The position numbers and the translations under genes are program-made. The notes beneath the pieces are model-generated. The model was not told where the DNA came from. It made no database searches and saw nothing but the letters and a program-made list of their open reading frames with translations. Shown one piece after another: positions 37,087-47,413 of a stretch of 64,000 nt of DNA; position 1 is the first letter of the stretch; each line of letters begins with the position of its first letter. Source of the stretch: Pseudomonas orientalis (lineage in GTDB: Bacteria > Pseudomonadota > Gammaproteobacteria > Pseudomonadales > Pseudomonadaceae); NCBI RefSeq assembly GCF_001439815.1, contig NZ_JYLM01000004.1:248001-312000 (forward strand). Direction: 5' to 3'.

Positions 37087-38576
37087 TAATGCTCCGGAAC
37101 CCCGAGCGGCTGCTCGGCGGGTTTATCAGTGGGGGGCGGTAGTGGCTTTTGCGCAATCGTCGGGCCGGCGGTCACGATGACCATCTTGTCGGCGCTCAAG
37201 TGTTTGTTCATTGCAGCCTTGACCTGCTCTACGGTCAGGGCCTGGGATTGTTTCATGAAATCTTCCAGATAGCTCAGTGGCAGGTTATAGAAACCCATGG
37301 CACCGAGCTGACCGACGATATCGGCGTTGCTGGCGGTGGACAGCGGAAAGCTGCCGGCCAGCTCGCGCTTGGCGTCATCCAGCTCTTTCTGGGTGGGGCC
37401 GGTCTTGAGGTAGTCCGCCACCACGTCTTCAACCAGGCGCAAGGTGCCGCCGCTCATTTCGGCGCGGGTCTGCAGGTTGATCATGAACGGGCCGCGCACC
37501 TGCATCGGCGAAAAACCGGAGTACACGCCGTAGGTCAGGCCGCGTTTTTCGCGCACTTCGCTCATCAGGCGGGTACCGAAGCCACCGCCGCCGAGAATCT
37601 GGTTGCCGAGGGACAAGGCCGCGTAATCCGGGTCGGCACGATCGATACCCAGCTGGGCGAACAGCAGGTGGGTCTGCTTGGAGGGAAACTCGATACGGCT
37701 CAGGCCGGCCTTTGGCTCCGTCGGTTGGGCAATCTTCGCCAGCGCCGGGCCCTTGGGCAACGCGGCAGACACCTTGGCGGTCATGGCTTCGGCTTCGGCA
37801 CGGCTCAGGTCGCCGACCACCGCGATCACCGCATTGCCCGCCGCGTAGGCCTTGGCGTGAAAGGCCTGCATCTGTTGCACGGTAATCGCCGGAACGCTTT
37901 CAGGCGTGCCTTCGCTCGGGTGGGCATACGGGTGGTCGCCGTACAGGCGCTTGAACAGCTCGATGCTCGCCAGCTTGGCGGGGTTCTGTTTCTGGTATTC
38001 GAAGCCGGCCAGGATCTGGTTCTTGATGCGTGCCAGAGAGTCAGCCGGAAACGTCGGCTTGCCGATCACGTCATCGAACAGCGCCAGTGCGGCCTCGCGC
38101 TTGTCGCTGTCGCTCAGGCTGCGCAGGGACACCAGCGCCATGTCGCGGTAGGCGCCATTGCCAAAATCGGCGCCCAGGCCCTCAAAGCCGCTGGCGATCT
38201 GGCTGACATCCTTGCCCGGCACGCCTTCGTTGAGCATGGCATTGGTCATCAAGGCCAGTCCCGGCACGTTGCCGTCCTGGCTGCTGCCGGCGGCGAACAG
38301 GATGCGCACGTCGAACATCGGCAACTCGTGGGCCTCGACGAACAGCACCTTGGCGCCTTCGGCGGTGGTCCAGGTCTGCACATCGAGCTTGCGGTTGGTC
38401 GGCGCTTTACCGTCCAGCTCAGCCAGCGATTGCAGCTTGCTGGCCGATTGAGCCTTGTCCAGCGCCGGGCTGGCGAAGGACTCGTTCGGGCGCAGGAAAT
38501 ACACGGCACTGGCCGCGATCAGGGTAACGGCGATCAGACCGGGCAGAATCAGGCGGCTGCTTTTGCGATCACTCAT
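37086..38576 (-). CDS. M16-family peptidase-like subunit lacking the zinc motif
   Basis: This 496-residue protein has a signal anchor (LILPGLIAVTLIAASAVYFL) and the M16 fold. Where the active subunits have HxxEH, this one reads ALMTNAM, so it should be catalytically dead, as in the two-subunit M16B proteases. The C-terminus is proline-rich (PLPPPTDKPAEQP). It follows the active subunit gene with an overlap of 8 bases; the two presumably form a periplasmic or membrane-anchored heterodimer. The substrate is unknown. The start was taken at MSDRKSSR for this coupling. Confidence 0.88.
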   Translation of the reverse strand: MSDRKSSRLILPGLIAVTLIAASAVYFLRPNESFASPALDKAQSASKLQSLAELDGKAPTNRKLDVQTWTTAEGAKVLFVEAHELPMFDVRILFAAGSSQDGNVPGLALMTNAMLNEGVPGKDVSQIASGFEGLGADFGNGAYRDMALVSLRSLSDSDKREAALALFDDVIGKPTFPADSLARIKNQILAGFEYQKQNPAKLASIELFKRLYGDHPYAHPSEGTPESVPAITVQQMQAFHAKAYAAGNAVIAVVGDLSRAEAEAMTAKVSAALPKGPALAKIAQPTEPKAGLSRIEFPSKQTHLLFAQLGIDRADPDYAALSLGNQILGGGGFGTRLMSEVREKRGLTYGVYSGFSPMQVRGPFMINLQTRAEMSGGTLRLVEDVVADYLKTGPTQKELDDAKRELAGSFPLSTASNADIVGQLGAMGFYNLPLSYLEDFMKQSQALTVEQVKAAMNKHLSADKMVIVTAGPTIAQKPLPPPTDKPAEQPLGVPEH

Positions 38577-39924
38577 GAGCGGTCTCCTCAGGCAGAACAT
38601 GGGCGACGCTCAGACGTTCGCGGGTGAAATAGGTGCGCGCCGCCTTCTGGATATCTTCCGGGGTCACGCTTTGCAGGTCGGCAAGCTCGGTGTCCATCAG
38701 CTTCCAGGACAGGCCGACGGTCTCCAGCGAGCCGATGGCCGTGGCCTGGCTGGTGATGGAGTCGCGCTGGTAGACCACGCCGGCAATCACCTGGGCGCGG
38801 ATGCGCTCGAGTTCTTCGGCGGTGGGCGGCTTGGCCTTGAGCTCTTCCAGCAGGCGCCACAGGCCGGCTTCGGCCTGGGCGACGGTCTTTTTCTTCTGCT
38901 GGTTAGGCGTGGCGCTCAACATGAACAGGGTATCGCCGCGGGTGTAGGCGTCGTAATTGGTGGAGGCGGCGGAGACCAGTTCTTCACCGCGCTCCAACTG
39001 CTCGGAAATCCGCGCGCTGTAGCCGCCGTCGAGCAGGGCCGAGATCAGACGCAGGGCTTGTACCGAGCGCTTGTCTTCGGCAGTCGCCAGGCCCGGCACG
39101 TTGAAACCGAGCATGACGCTGGGCAACTGGGTTTGCACGTGCAGGGTCAGCAGGCGCTCGCCGGGCTCGGCCAGCTCCATCGGAATCTTGGCGGGCGGGA
39201 CGTCGCGCCTGGGGATCGGGCCGAAGTAGCGCTGGGCCAGGGTTTTCACCTCGTCCGGCGTGACATCGCCGACCACCACCAGGGTCGCGTTGTTCGGCAC
39301 ATACCAGGCCTGGTACCAGTGGCGCAGTTCCTCGACCTTCATGCGTTCCAGGTCGGCCATCCAGCCGATGGTTGGCGTGTGATAGCCGCTGGCCGGGAAG
39401 GCCATGGCCTTGAAACGTTCAAAGGCCTTGGACATCGGGTTGTCGTCGGTGCGCAGTCGGCGCTCTTCCTTGATGACCTCGATTTCGCGGCTGAACTCAT
39501 CGGCCGGCAGGCGCAGGCTGGCCATGCGGTCGGCTTCCAGCTCGAAGGCCACGCCCAGGCGGTCGCGGGCCAGCACCTGATAGTAGGCGGTGTAGTCGTC
39601 ACTGGTAAACGCGTTTTCTTCGGCGCCCAGGTCGCGCAGGATCAGCGAGGCTTCGCCGGGGCCGACCTTGGCGCTGCCCTTGAACATCATGTGTTCCAGT
39701 GCGTGGGATAAACCGGTCTGGCCCGGGGTTTCGTAGCTCGAGCCCACCTTGTACCAGACCTGGGAAACCACCACCGGCGCACGATGGTCTTCGCGCACGA
39801 CGACCTTGAGGCCGTTGTCGAGGGTGAATTCGTGGGTGGGTTGTGGGTCGGCAGCCAAAGCTGAAAGGGGCAGACAAACTGTGCTGAGCAGCAGGCCTGC
39901 GGCGCGGCGGGCTAGAGCATTCAT
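38569..39924 (-). CDS. M16-family zinc metallopeptidase, catalytic subunit
   Basis: This 451-residue protein has a signal peptide (MNALARRAAGLLLSTVCLPL, cut after ALAA) and the inverted zinc motif HALEHMMFKGS (HxxEH), followed by the distal glutamate region EIEVIKEERR. It is the active partner of the zinc-less M16 protein encoded next. Earlier in-frame GTG starts would disrupt the signal peptide, so the ATG before it was used. Divergent from ftsY; the order M16-M16 next to ftsYEX is conserved in Pseudomonas. Confidence 0.92.
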   Translation of the reverse strand: MNALARRAAGLLLSTVCLPLSALAADPQPTHEFTLDNGLKVVVREDHRAPVVVSQVWYKVGSSYETPGQTGLSHALEHMMFKGSAKVGPGEASLILRDLGAEENAFTSDDYTAYYQVLARDRLGVAFELEADRMASLRLPADEFSREIEVIKEERRLRTDDNPMSKAFERFKAMAFPASGYHTPTIGWMADLERMKVEELRHWYQAWYVPNNATLVVVGDVTPDEVKTLAQRYFGPIPRRDVPPAKIPMELAEPGERLLTLHVQTQLPSVMLGFNVPGLATAEDKRSVQALRLISALLDGGYSARISEQLERGEELVSAASTNYDAYTRGDTLFMLSATPNQQKKKTVAQAEAGLWRLLEELKAKPPTAEELERIRAQVIAGVVYQRDSITSQATAIGSLETVGLSWKLMDTELADLQSVTPEDIQKAARTYFTRERLSVAHVLPEETAHE

Positions 39925-40155
39925 TCGTTTTTTAACCTGTTGGACTGCCCGCTTGGTCTTAGCGTCGGCGGGCGAGGAGGTGCTAGGATACCGATCCGAC
40001 TTAGGGGCGGCCACTACGGCTGTCTTGTTGAGGCCCTATTTTGGCCTTCAAAATGTTGCGCATGAACGAGCTGGCTAAAAAACAGTCTGTTACGCATCGA
40101 ATTTTATTTACCGAAGCGCCGCTTGGCGCGTCGCTACCTTGAGATAGCCGTCTCC

Positions 40156-41550
40156 ATGTTTGGTTCCAACGACGACAAGAAGACCCCAGCTGCGGCTGGC
40201 GAGAAAAAAGGCCTGTTCGGATGGCTGCGCAAAAAGCCGCAGGAAACCGTCGTCGAACAGCCGCAGGTTCAATCTGAACCGATTCCAGAGCCTATAGTAG
40301 AAGCCGAGCCGGCTGCCGAAGCGCCGGCACCGGTGGTGCTGCCTATTGCGGAGCCGGTGTTGCAGCCGGTAGTCGAGGCAGAACCTGCGCCTGAACCTGA
40401 ACCCGAGCACAAACCGTGGCTGGAGCTGCCGGTAGCCGAAGAGCCGGTGGCACTGGTCGAGGATGTGCAGGCTGAACACGTGACGCCGCCCATTCCTGTC
40501 GCGCCACCGGCAGCGGTCGTTGTCGAGGCGCCCCCTGCAGTCGAAATCCCTGCCGAAGTGCCTGCTGTGGTTGCCATGCCTGCGGTCATCGAAGAGCCCG
40601 CCGTACCCGCCGAAACCAGCAAGGCCGGCTTCTTCACCCGTCTCAAGCAAGGCCTGAGCAAAACCAGCGCCAGTATCGGCGAAGGCATGGCCAGCCTGTT
40701 TCTCGGCAAAAAGACCATCGATGACGAATTGCTGGAAGACATCGAAACCCGCCTGCTTACCGCCGACGTGGGCGTCGAAGCCACCGCCGTGATCATCCAG
40801 AGCCTGACCCAGAAAGTCGCGCGCAAGCAATTGACCGACGCGGACGCGCTGTACAAGTCCTTGCAGGCCGAGCTGGCCGCCATGCTCAAACCCGTTGAAG
40901 CGCCGCTGGTGATCACCCCGAAGAAACCTTTCGTGATCCTGGTCGTGGGCGTCAACGGCGCCGGCAAGACCACTACCATCGGCAAGCTGGCCAAGAAGCT
41001 GCAGGGTGAGGGCAAGAAAGTCATGCTCGCCGCCGGCGACACCTTCCGTGCCGCTGCCGTTGAGCAACTGCAAGTGTGGGGCGAGCGCAACAAGATCCCG
41101 GTGATCGCCCAGCACACCGGTGCCGACTCCGCTTCGGTGATCTTCGATGCCGTGCAGGCCGCCAAGGCCCGTAACATCGATGTGTTGATCGCCGACACCG
41201 CCGGTCGCCTGCACACCAAAGACAACCTGATGGAAGAGCTGAAGAAAGTTCGCCGCGTGATCGGCAAGCTCGACGCCGATGCCCCGCATGAAGTGCTACT
41301 GGTGCTGGACGCCGGTACTGGGCAGAACGCCATCAGCCAGGCCAAGCAATTCAACCAGACGGTGCAACTGACCGGCCTGGCCTTGACCAAGCTCGACGGC
41401 ACGGCCAAGGGCGGGGTGATTTTCGCCCTGGCCAAACAGTTCGGGTTGCCGATTCGTTACATTGGCGTCGGTGAAGGCATCGACGACCTGCGCACCTTTG
41501 AAGCCGAACCCTTTGTACAGGCACTGTTTGCCGAGCGGGAGCGTTCATGA
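40156..41550 (+). CDS. ftsY: Signal recognition particle receptor FtsY
   Basis: This 464-residue GTPase docks ribosome-SRP complexes at the membrane translocon. An acidic, Pro/Glu/Ala-rich A-domain (EPIPEPIVEAEP and many PE repeats) spans ~residues 45-150. The NG domain then follows: four-helix N part, P-loop GVNGAGKTTTIGKL near 265, DTAGRLHTKDN and TKLDGTAKGG. The ATG was chosen because the alternative start lies 11 codons upstream with no ribosome-binding site. Overlaps ftsE by four bases. Confidence 0.96.
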   Translation: MFGSNDDKKTPAAAGEKKGLFGWLRKKPQETVVEQPQVQSEPIPEPIVEAEPAAEAPAPVVLPIAEPVLQPVVEAEPAPEPEPEHKPWLELPVAEEPVALVEDVQAEHVTPPIPVAPPAAVVVEAPPAVEIPAEVPAVVAMPAVIEEPAVPAETSKAGFFTRLKQGLSKTSASIGEGMASLFLGKKTIDDELLEDIETRLLTADVGVEATAVIIQSLTQKVARKQLTDADALYKSLQAELAAMLKPVEAPLVITPKKPFVILVVGVNGAGKTTTIGKLAKKLQGEGKKVMLAAGDTFRAAAVEQLQVWGERNKIPVIAQHTGADSASVIFDAVQAAKARNIDVLIADTAGRLHTKDNLMEELKKVRRVIGKLDADAPHEVLLVLDAGTGQNAISQAKQFNQTVQLTGLALTKLDGTAKGGVIFALAKQFGLPIRYIGVGEGIDDLRTFEAEPFVQALFAERERS

Positions 41551-42218
41551 TTCGATTCGAACAGGTCGGTAAACGCTACGCCAACGGGCATGTGGGCTTG
41601 CATGAGCTGAGCTTTCGAGTACGGCGGGGCGAGTTTTTGTTTGTCACCGGTCACTCCGGCGCCGGTAAGAGCACCTTGTTGCGCCTGCTGCTGGCCATGG
41701 AGCGTCCGACCACCGGCAAGCTGCTGCTGGCGGGCCAGGACCTGGCCACCATCAGTAATGCGCAGATCCCGTTCCTGCGCCGTCAGATCGGCGTGGTGTT
41801 TCAGAACCACCAGTTGCTGTTCGATCGCACGGTGTTCAACAACGTCGCCTTGCCCCTGCAGATTCTCGGGCTGTCCAAGGCCGAGATCGTCAAGCGGGTG
41901 GATTCGGCCCTGGAACGCGTGGCGTTGTCGGACAAGACCGACCTCTACCCCGGCGACCTGTCCACCGGCCAGCAACAGCGCGTCGGTATCGCCCGCGCCA
42001 TCGTCCACCGCCCGGCGTTGCTGCTGGCGGACGAACCCACCGGTAACCTTGACCCACGCCTGGCGGCCGAGATCATGGGGGTGTTCGAAGACATCAACCG
42101 CCTGGGTACCAGCGTATTGATCGCCAGTCACGACCTGGCCCTGATCGCCCGCATGCGCCATCGCATGCTGACCCTGCAACGTGGTCGCCTGATCGGTGAC
42201 GGGGAGGCCGGCGTATGA
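41547..42218 (+). CDS. ftsE: Cell division ATP-binding protein FtsE
   Basis: This 223-residue ABC ATPase works with FtsX to activate septal peptidoglycan hydrolases. Walker A GHSGAGKSTLL, signature LSTGQQQRV, Walker B LLLADEPTGNLD and the switch His in IASHDLAL are intact. Starts within the ftsY stop (ATGA) and ends within the ftsX start, so the three genes are translationally coupled. Confidence 0.97.
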   Translation: MIRFEQVGKRYANGHVGLHELSFRVRRGEFLFVTGHSGAGKSTLLRLLLAMERPTTGKLLLAGQDLATISNAQIPFLRRQIGVVFQNHQLLFDRTVFNNVALPLQILGLSKAEIVKRVDSALERVALSDKTDLYPGDLSTGQQQRVGIARAIVHRPALLLADEPTGNLDPRLAAEIMGVFEDINRLGTSVLIASHDLALIARMRHRMLTLQRGRLIGDGEAGV

Positions 42219-43237
42219 GTGCAACACGCAGTCCAAAAGTGTCCGAACGCGTGGCGCCGAAACCGGCCGACCCGCAACCGAACAAGAAAAAACGCGACGA
42301 TGACGACGGCCCGGACTTCGGCACCCTGTTGCGTGCCTGGATCGAAAGCCATCGCGCCAGCCTGCTCGACAGTCTGCGCCGCCTGGGCAAGCAGCCGATC
42401 GGCAGCTTTTTCACCTGCCTGGTGATGGCCGTGGCCCTGAGCCTGCCGATGGGCTTGTCGTTGCTGCTCAATAATGTGGAACGCCTGGGCGGTTCCTGGC
42501 AGCGCGCGGCGCAGATTTCGCTGTACTTGAACCTGGATGCCAGCACCCAGCAAGGCGAAGCGCTGCGCGACGATATCAAGAACATGCCGGGCGTGGCGGA
42601 GGCCGAATACATCAGCCGCGACCAGGCCCTTGAGGAGTTCCAGCAACAATCCGGCCTGGGCGAGGCGCTCAAGGAGCTGCCGCAGAACCCGTTGCCGGGC
42701 GTGGTGCTGGTGACGCCGAATGAGGTGGACAAGCCGGCCCTGGAAGCCCTGCGACAAAAACTCGCAGAGATGCCCAAGGTACAACAGGCGCAACTTGATC
42801 TAGTCTGGGTAGAGCGCCTGGCCGCGATCCTCAAGCTGGGCGACCGCTTCGTGTTCGGTTTGACGGTGTTGTTGGTGTCTGCATTACTTTTGGTGATAGG
42901 TAATACCATTCGTCTTCATATTGAAAACCGTCGCACCGAGATAGAAGTGATTAAACTGGTCGGCGGCACGGACAGCTATGTGCGTCGTCCTTTTCTGTAC
43001 ATGGGCGCGCTTTATGGCTTGGGTGCCGGGGTTTTGTCCTGGGGCGTGCTGGCTTTTGGACTGGACTGGCTGAACGATGCGGTTATCGGGCTGGCCGGCT
43101 TGTACGGCAGCGATTTTGCCCTGGCTGGCGTGCCGGTAGCTGACGGCCTGAGCCTCTTGCTTGGCGCGGTATTGTTGGGGTATATCGGTGCGTGGATTGC
43201 GGTCGCACGGCATTTACGTGAGCTGGCGCCGAAGTAG
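42215..43237 (+). CDS. ftsX: Cell division protein FtsX
   Basis: This 340-residue inner-membrane protein has a long charged N-terminal tail (SERVAPKPADPQPNKKKRDD), a first membrane segment near FFTCLVMAVALSLPMGLSLL, a ~120-residue periplasmic domain that contacts the hydrolase activator, and three C-terminal membrane segments (FGLTVLLVSALLLVIGNTI and following). Typical four-helix topology. Its start overlaps the ftsE stop. Confidence 0.96.
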   Translation: MSATRSPKVSERVAPKPADPQPNKKKRDDDDGPDFGTLLRAWIESHRASLLDSLRRLGKQPIGSFFTCLVMAVALSLPMGLSLLLNNVERLGGSWQRAAQISLYLNLDASTQQGEALRDDIKNMPGVAEAEYISRDQALEEFQQQSGLGEALKELPQNPLPGVVLVTPNEVDKPALEALRQKLAEMPKVQQAQLDLVWVERLAAILKLGDRFVFGLTVLLVSALLLVIGNTIRLHIENRRTEIEVIKLVGGTDSYVRRPFLYMGALYGLGAGVLSWGVLAFGLDWLNDAVIGLAGLYGSDFALAGVPVADGLSLLLGAVLLGYIGAWIAVARHLRELAPK

Positions 43238-43289
43238 TTAATGTCAGGGTAATGTAGTTTCGTTTGTATTGACCGTGTCAGCAGTTTAG

Positions 43290-43318
43290 GGAACTTGTCC
43301 TACGGTTCCCCGGTCAAT
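43290..43318 (+). promoter_or_regulatory. Sigma-E/AlgU-type promoter of rpoH
   Basis: GGAACTT (43290-43296) is followed after 16 bases by GTCAAT (43313-43318), close to the extracytoplasmic-stress sigma consensus GGAACTT-N16-GTCAAA. It lies 50 bases before the rpoH start. In P. aeruginosa, AlgU is known to transcribe rpoH, so this promoter would link envelope stress to the heat-shock sigma factor. Confidence 0.75.
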
Positions 43319-43367
43319 TTTCGCAGTGCTGAACTGCACGAGTTATGTGAGTCGGAGGTTTTTTCGT

Positions 43368-44222
43368 ATGACCACTTCTTTGCAACCTGCTTATGCCCTG
43401 GTCCCGGGTGCGAACCTGGAAGCCTATGTGCACACGGTCAACAGCATTCCATTGCTGACGCCCGAGCAGGAGCGTGAACTGGCCGAGAGTCTCTACTATG
43501 AGCAGGATTTGGGGGCGGCTCGGCAGATGGTGCTCGCCCACCTGCGTTTTGTCGTACATATCGCCCGTAGCTATAGCGGCTACGGTCTGGCCCAGGCTGA
43601 CCTGATTCAGGAAGGTAACGTCGGCCTGATGAAAGCTGTAAAGCGTTTCAACCCTGAAATGGGTGTGCGCCTGGTGTCGTTCGCCGTGCACTGGATCAAG
43701 GCGGAAATCCACGAGTTCATCCTGCGCAACTGGCGCATTGTGAAAGTCGCGACCACCAAGGCCCAGCGCAAGCTGTTCTTCAACCTGCGCAGCCAGAAGA
43801 AACGCCTGGCGTGGCTGAACAACGAGGAGGTCCACCGCGTGGCCGAAAGCCTCGGCGTGGAGCCTCGTGAAGTGCGCGAGATGGAAAGCCGTCTGACCGG
43901 CCATGACATGGCCTTCGACCCGGCTGCCGAGGCAGACGACGACAGCGCCTTCCAATCGCCGGCCAACTACCTGGAAGACCACCGGTATGACCCGGCGCGT
44001 CAACTGGAAGATGCCGACTGGAGCGACAACTCCAATCACAACCTGCACGAAGCGCTGGAAGTACTGGACGACCGCAGCCGTGACATCCTCTACCAGCGCT
44101 GGCTGGCGGAAGAAAAAGCCACGCTGCACGACCTGGCGCAGAAGTACAACGTGTCGGCCGAGCGGATTCGTCAGCTTGAGAAAAGCGCGATGAACAAGCT
44201 GAAGCTGTCGATCGCTGCCTAA
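43368..44222 (+). CDS. rpoH: RNA polymerase heat-shock sigma factor
   Basis: This 284-residue sigma-32 family factor directs polymerase to heat-shock promoters. Region 2 reads [35 protein letters not shown]-like (polymerase binding and -10 recognition), with the RpoH box QRKLFFNLR and region 4 [24 protein letters not shown] lies ten bases before the chosen ATG. ftsYEX is directly upstream and an AlgU-like promoter precedes it. Confidence 0.97.
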   Translation: MTTSLQPAYALVPGANLEAYVHTVNSIPLLTPEQERELAESLYYEQDLGAARQMVLAHLRFVVHIARSYSGYGLAQADLIQEGNVGLMKAVKRFNPEMGVRLVSFAVHWIKAEIHEFILRNWRIVKVATTKAQRKLFFNLRSQKKRLAWLNNEEVHRVAESLGVEPREVREMESRLTGHDMAFDPAAEADDDSAFQSPANYLEDHRYDPARQLEDADWSDNSNHNLHEALEVLDDRSRDILYQRWLAEEKATLHDLAQKYNVSAERIRQLEKSAMNKLKLSIAA

Positions 44223-44244
44223 AGCTACTGGCAGCACTGGGTAA

Positions 44245-44336
44245 AAAATGTGGGAGGGGCTTGCCCCCGATTGCAGAGTTTCAGTCGACATCAAAGTGAC
44301 TGATCCACCGCTATCGGGGGCAAGCCCCCTCCCACA
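44245..44336. repeat. REPIN, GTGGGAGGGGG family
   Basis: AAAAATGTGGGAGGGGCTTG and its complement around a centre with CAGTCGACAT...GACTGATCCACC, between the convergent rpoH and mtgA genes. The left unit has lost one G of the run. Confidence 0.9.
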
Positions 44337-44352
44337 GTTGTTTTGTATTGTG

Positions 44353-45075
44353 TCAGTCGGACCAGGGGGTCTTGCGGGAGTTGTTCAGCTCAAGCAGGTA
44401 GCCATCGCCACCGAGTTGACTCATCTGCTGGCGAATCCACGCCGCCCGCCGCGCCACATAGGCGGTCGGATGGCTGGCACTCCACACTCGCGGGTTCGGC
44501 AATACGGCAGCCAGATAGCTGGCTTGCTGGCGGGAGAGGGATCTGGCACTCACCCCGAAATGATGCCGCGCCGCCGCTTCTGCGCCAAACACGCCCTCAT
44601 CCCACTCCACGCTATTGAGATACACCTCAAGAATGCGCTGCTTGGGCCATAGCACCTCGATCAGCCCGGTAAACCACGCCTCCAGGCCCTTGCGCAGATA
44701 ACTGCGGCCGGCCCACAGGAACAGGTTCTTCGACACCTGCTGGCTCAACGTGCTGGCGCCGCGGATCGAACCGCCGCGTTCGTTGTGCTGGATCGCTGCC
44801 TGGATGGCGCCAAAATCAAAGCCCCAATGCTGTGGGAAACGCTGGTCTTCACCGGCCATCACCGCCACTTTGAGGTCATCGGAGATCTCGTCCCACGGCA
44901 CCCAGCTGCGCTGCAGGTCAATAGGCTCGCCGTCGATCCAGGATTCGACCTTGCGTTCCACCATAAGCGCGGTGAACGGCGGCGGTACGACGCGAAACAG
45001 CAGCACCAGCAGCACACTGCCGATGGCGAACCATTTCAGGACGTTGAGAAAGCGTTTGAAGAGGACACGCAGCAT
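44353..45075 (-). CDS. mtgA: Monofunctional peptidoglycan transglycosylase
   Basis: This 240-residue membrane-anchored enzyme polymerises lipid II into glycan strands. One N-terminal membrane helix ([16 protein letters not shown]) is followed by the GT51 domain with catalytic Glu76 in [42 protein letters not shown] and [12 protein letters not shown]. It lacks a penicillin-binding transpeptidase domain. Convergent with rpoH and divergent from the DUF423 gene. Confidence 0.96.
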   Translation of the reverse strand: MLRVLFKRFLNVLKWFAIGSVLLVLLFRVVPPPFTALMVERKVESWIDGEPIDLQRSWVPWDEISDDLKVAVMAGEDQRFPQHWGFDFGAIQAAIQHNERGGSIRGASTLSQQVSKNLFLWAGRSYLRKGLEAWFTGLIEVLWPKQRILEVYLNSVEWDEGVFGAEAAARHHFGVSARSLSRQQASYLAAVLPNPRVWSASHPTAYVARRAAWIRQQMSQLGGDGYLLELNNSRKTPWSD

Positions 45076-45149
45076 AGAGATGGCTTGGCCGAACCCGTTG
45101 AGCGGGCCATTATACAGACCCTGCCCGATGAGTCTGACTGGAGTTCCTC

Positions 45150-45524
45150 ATGCTGCGTAGCTTTCTGATGCTGGCTGCTTTTTTCGGCTTCACCGGTGTC
45201 GCCCTCGGCGCCTTCGCCGCCCACGGCCTGAAGAACCGCCTGAGCGCCGATTACCTGGCGATCTTCCACACAGGGGTGACGTATCAACTGGTGCACGCCC
45301 TGGCGTTGTTTGGCGTGGCCCTGCTGGCCGCGCATATTCCAGGGCGACTGGTCACCTGGGCGGGTGTTTCGTTTGTCGTCGGTATTCTGCTGTTCTCCGG
45401 CAGCCTGTATGTGTTGACGATGACCGGGATCAGCAAGCTGGGCATCATCACGCCATTTGGCGGCCTGGCGTTCCTGCTCGGCTGGTTCTTCCTGGGCTTG
45501 ACGGCGTGGCGTCTGCAGCTTTGA
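45150..45524 (+). CDS. DUF423 (YgdD-type) inner-membrane protein
   Basis: This 124-residue protein has four membrane segments, starting with [20 protein letters not shown] and the family motif [20 protein letters not shown]. The function is not known; relatives are widespread small membrane proteins. It precedes thiS by 79 bases on the same strand, so it may share a transcript with the thiazole genes. Confidence 0.88.
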   Translation: MLRSFLMLAAFFGFTGVALGAFAAHGLKNRLSADYLAIFHTGVTYQLVHALALFGVALLAAHIPGRLVTWAGVSFVVGILLFSGSLYVLTMTGISKLGIITPFGGLAFLLGWFFLGLTAWRLQL

Positions 45525-45603
45525 CCGCTTGACGCCTGGAGCTGACCTTCAGGCCCCAATCGCGTTAGAATGCCGGCCCCTAAAAACGATGGCGGCCCGT
45601 GGC

Positions 45604-45804
45604 ATGCGCATTCAGTTGAACGGCGAACCCCTTGAACTGCCCGACGGTGAAACCGTTGCGGCCCTGCTGGCCCGCCTGGATTTGACCGGGCGTCGTGTCG
45701 CAGTGGAGCTCAATCTGGATATCGTCCCGCGCAGTCAGCACGAAAGCACCGCGCTCAGCGACGGTGACCAGGTCGAAGTGGTCCACGCCATCGGCGGCGG
45801 CTAG
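45604..45804 (+). CDS. thiS: Thiamine biosynthesis sulfur carrier protein ThiS
   Basis: This 66-residue ubiquitin-like protein carries sulfur as a C-terminal thiocarboxylate for thiazole formation. It starts [15 protein letters not shown] and ends in the required GG (VVHAIGGG). The upstream extension has no ribosome-binding site and is not homologous. thiG follows 54 bases later. Confidence 0.93.
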   Translation: MRIQLNGEPLELPDGETVAALLARLDLTGRRVAVELNLDIVPRSQHESTALSDGDQVEVVHAIGGG

Positions 45805-45858
45805 TCGCCCCGGCTGTAACGCATTCTGCAGAACCTCACCCCATTACGAGGATTTCCC

Positions 45859-46653
45859 ATGAGCATCGTTCGTAGCGACAAGCCCTTCGTCCTGGCCGGT
45901 CGTACCTACCAGTCCCGTCTGCTGGTGGGCACCGGCAAGTACCGCGACATGGAAGAAACCCGCCTGGCCATCGAAGCCTCGGGCGCCGAAATCGTTACCT
46001 TCGCCGTACGTCGCACCAACCTCGGCCAGATCGCGGGCGAGCCGAACCTGCTTGAAGTCTTGTCGCCGGACCGCTACACCTTCCTGCCGAACACTGCCGG
46101 TTGCTACGACGCCATCGAAGCCGTGCGCACCTGCCGCCTGGCCCGTGAGCTGCTCGACGGCCATAACCTGGTGAAGCTGGAAGTGCTGGCCGACCAGAAA
46201 ACCCTGTTCCCCAACGTGATCGAAACCCTCAAGGCCGCCGAAACCCTGGTCAAGGAAGGCTTTGACGTGATGGTCTACACCAGCGATGACCCGATCATTG
46301 CGCGCCAACTGGCGGAAATCGGCTGCATCGCGGTGATGCCGCTGGCCGGCCTGATAGGCTCCGGCCTGGGTATCTGCAATCCGTACAACCTGCAGATCAT
46401 CCTTGAAGAAGCCAAGATCCCGGTGCTGGTGGATGCGGGCGTGGGTACTGCCTCCGACGCCACCATCGCCATGGAACTGGGCTGCGACGCGGTGCTGATG
46501 AACTCCGCTATCGCCCATGCCCAGCAACCAGTCATGATGGCCCAGGCCATGCAACATGCAATCGTCGCGGGCCGCCTGGCTTACCTTGCCGGGCGCATGC
46601 CGAAAAAACTCTATGCCAGCGCCTCTTCGCCGCTGGATGGTCTGATCAAGTAA
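45859..46653 (+). CDS. thiG: Thiazole synthase ThiG
   Basis: This 264-residue TIM-barrel enzyme condenses deoxyxylulose phosphate, the ThiS thiocarboxylate and dehydroglycine into the thiamine thiazole. [30 protein letters not shown] (containing the Schiff-base Lys region) and [20 protein letters not shown] match the family. Preceded by ACGAGGATTTCCC. No thiamine riboswitch was recognised in front of thiS. Confidence 0.95.
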   Translation: MSIVRSDKPFVLAGRTYQSRLLVGTGKYRDMEETRLAIEASGAEIVTFAVRRTNLGQIAGEPNLLEVLSPDRYTFLPNTAGCYDAIEAVRTCRLARELLDGHNLVKLEVLADQKTLFPNVIETLKAAETLVKEGFDVMVYTSDDPIIARQLAEIGCIAVMPLAGLIGSGLGICNPYNLQIILEEAKIPVLVDAGVGTASDATIAMELGCDAVLMNSAIAHAQQPVMMAQAMQHAIVAGRLAYLAGRMPKKLYASASSPLDGLIK

Positions 46654-46662
46654 GAGCTATTG

Positions 46663-47388
46663 ATGACTGAATCAAACGAAACGCCGAACACCCTGGAAGC
46701 AGGCGACGAGTCCAAGCACCGCCGCATCAAGAGCTTCGTGATGCGCGCCGGTCGCATGACCGAAGGCCAGCAAAAGGGCCTGGAGCAGGGCACACCGCTG
46801 TTCGTATTGCCCCTGGCCGACGCGCCGGTGGATTACGACCAGGTGTTCGGCCGTTCGGCCCCGCGCTCCCTGGAAATCGGCTTCGGCATGGGCCATTCCC
46901 TGCTGGAAATGGCTGCGGCCGCGCCGGAACAGGATTTCATCGGTGTGGAAGTGCACCGTCCAGGCGTCGGCGCGTTGCTGAACGGCGTGCTGACCCAGGG
47001 CCTGACCAATCTTCGGGTCTACGACTGCGATGCGATTGAAGTGCTCAACCGTTGCATCGCCGACAACAGCCTGGACCGGCTGATGCTGTTTTTCCCCGAC
47101 CCATGGCACAAGGCGCGTCACCACAAACGCCGCATCGTCCAGGCGTCCTTCGCGGAACTGGTGCGCAGCAAGCTGAAAGTGGGCGGCATCCTGCACATGG
47201 CCACCGACTGGGAACCGTACGCCGAATACATGCTGGAAGTGATGAACGTCGCCCCGGGCTACCGCAACCTGGCCGAAGACGGCAAATGCGTGCCACGCCC
47301 GGCGGAGCGGCCGATCACCAAGTTCGAACGCCGTGGCGAGCGGTTGGGGCACGGGGTGTGGGATTTGAAGTTCGAGAAGCTGGCGTAA
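46663..47388 (+). CDS. trmB: tRNA (guanine-N7-)-methyltransferase
   Basis: This 241-residue SAM-dependent enzyme makes m7G46 in tRNA. SAM-binding [26 protein letters not shown] and the catalytic [18 protein letters not shown] motif are present. It begins 9 bases after thiG. The last residues overlap nothing; a REPIN follows. Confidence 0.95.
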   Translation: MTESNETPNTLEAGDESKHRRIKSFVMRAGRMTEGQQKGLEQGTPLFVLPLADAPVDYDQVFGRSAPRSLEIGFGMGHSLLEMAAAAPEQDFIGVEVHRPGVGALLNGVLTQGLTNLRVYDCDAIEVLNRCIADNSLDRLMLFFPDPWHKARHHKRRIVQASFAELVRSKLKVGGILHMATDWEPYAEYMLEVMNVAPGYRNLAEDGKCVPRPAERPITKFERRGERLGHGVWDLKFEKLA

Positions 47389-47413
47389 TTCGCCCCTGAC
47401 TTGAAATGCAATC

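Noticed and set aside
37149-38627. 492-residue plus-strand frame opposite the M16 peptidase gene
   Set aside because: Antisense shadow of a conserved protease; composition (many His, Gln, Gly) is typical of mirrored coding sequence.
45525-45603. Thiamine riboswitch before thiS
   Set aside because: Only 79 bases separate DUF423 from thiS and no TPP-aptamer core (CUGAGA) was found.
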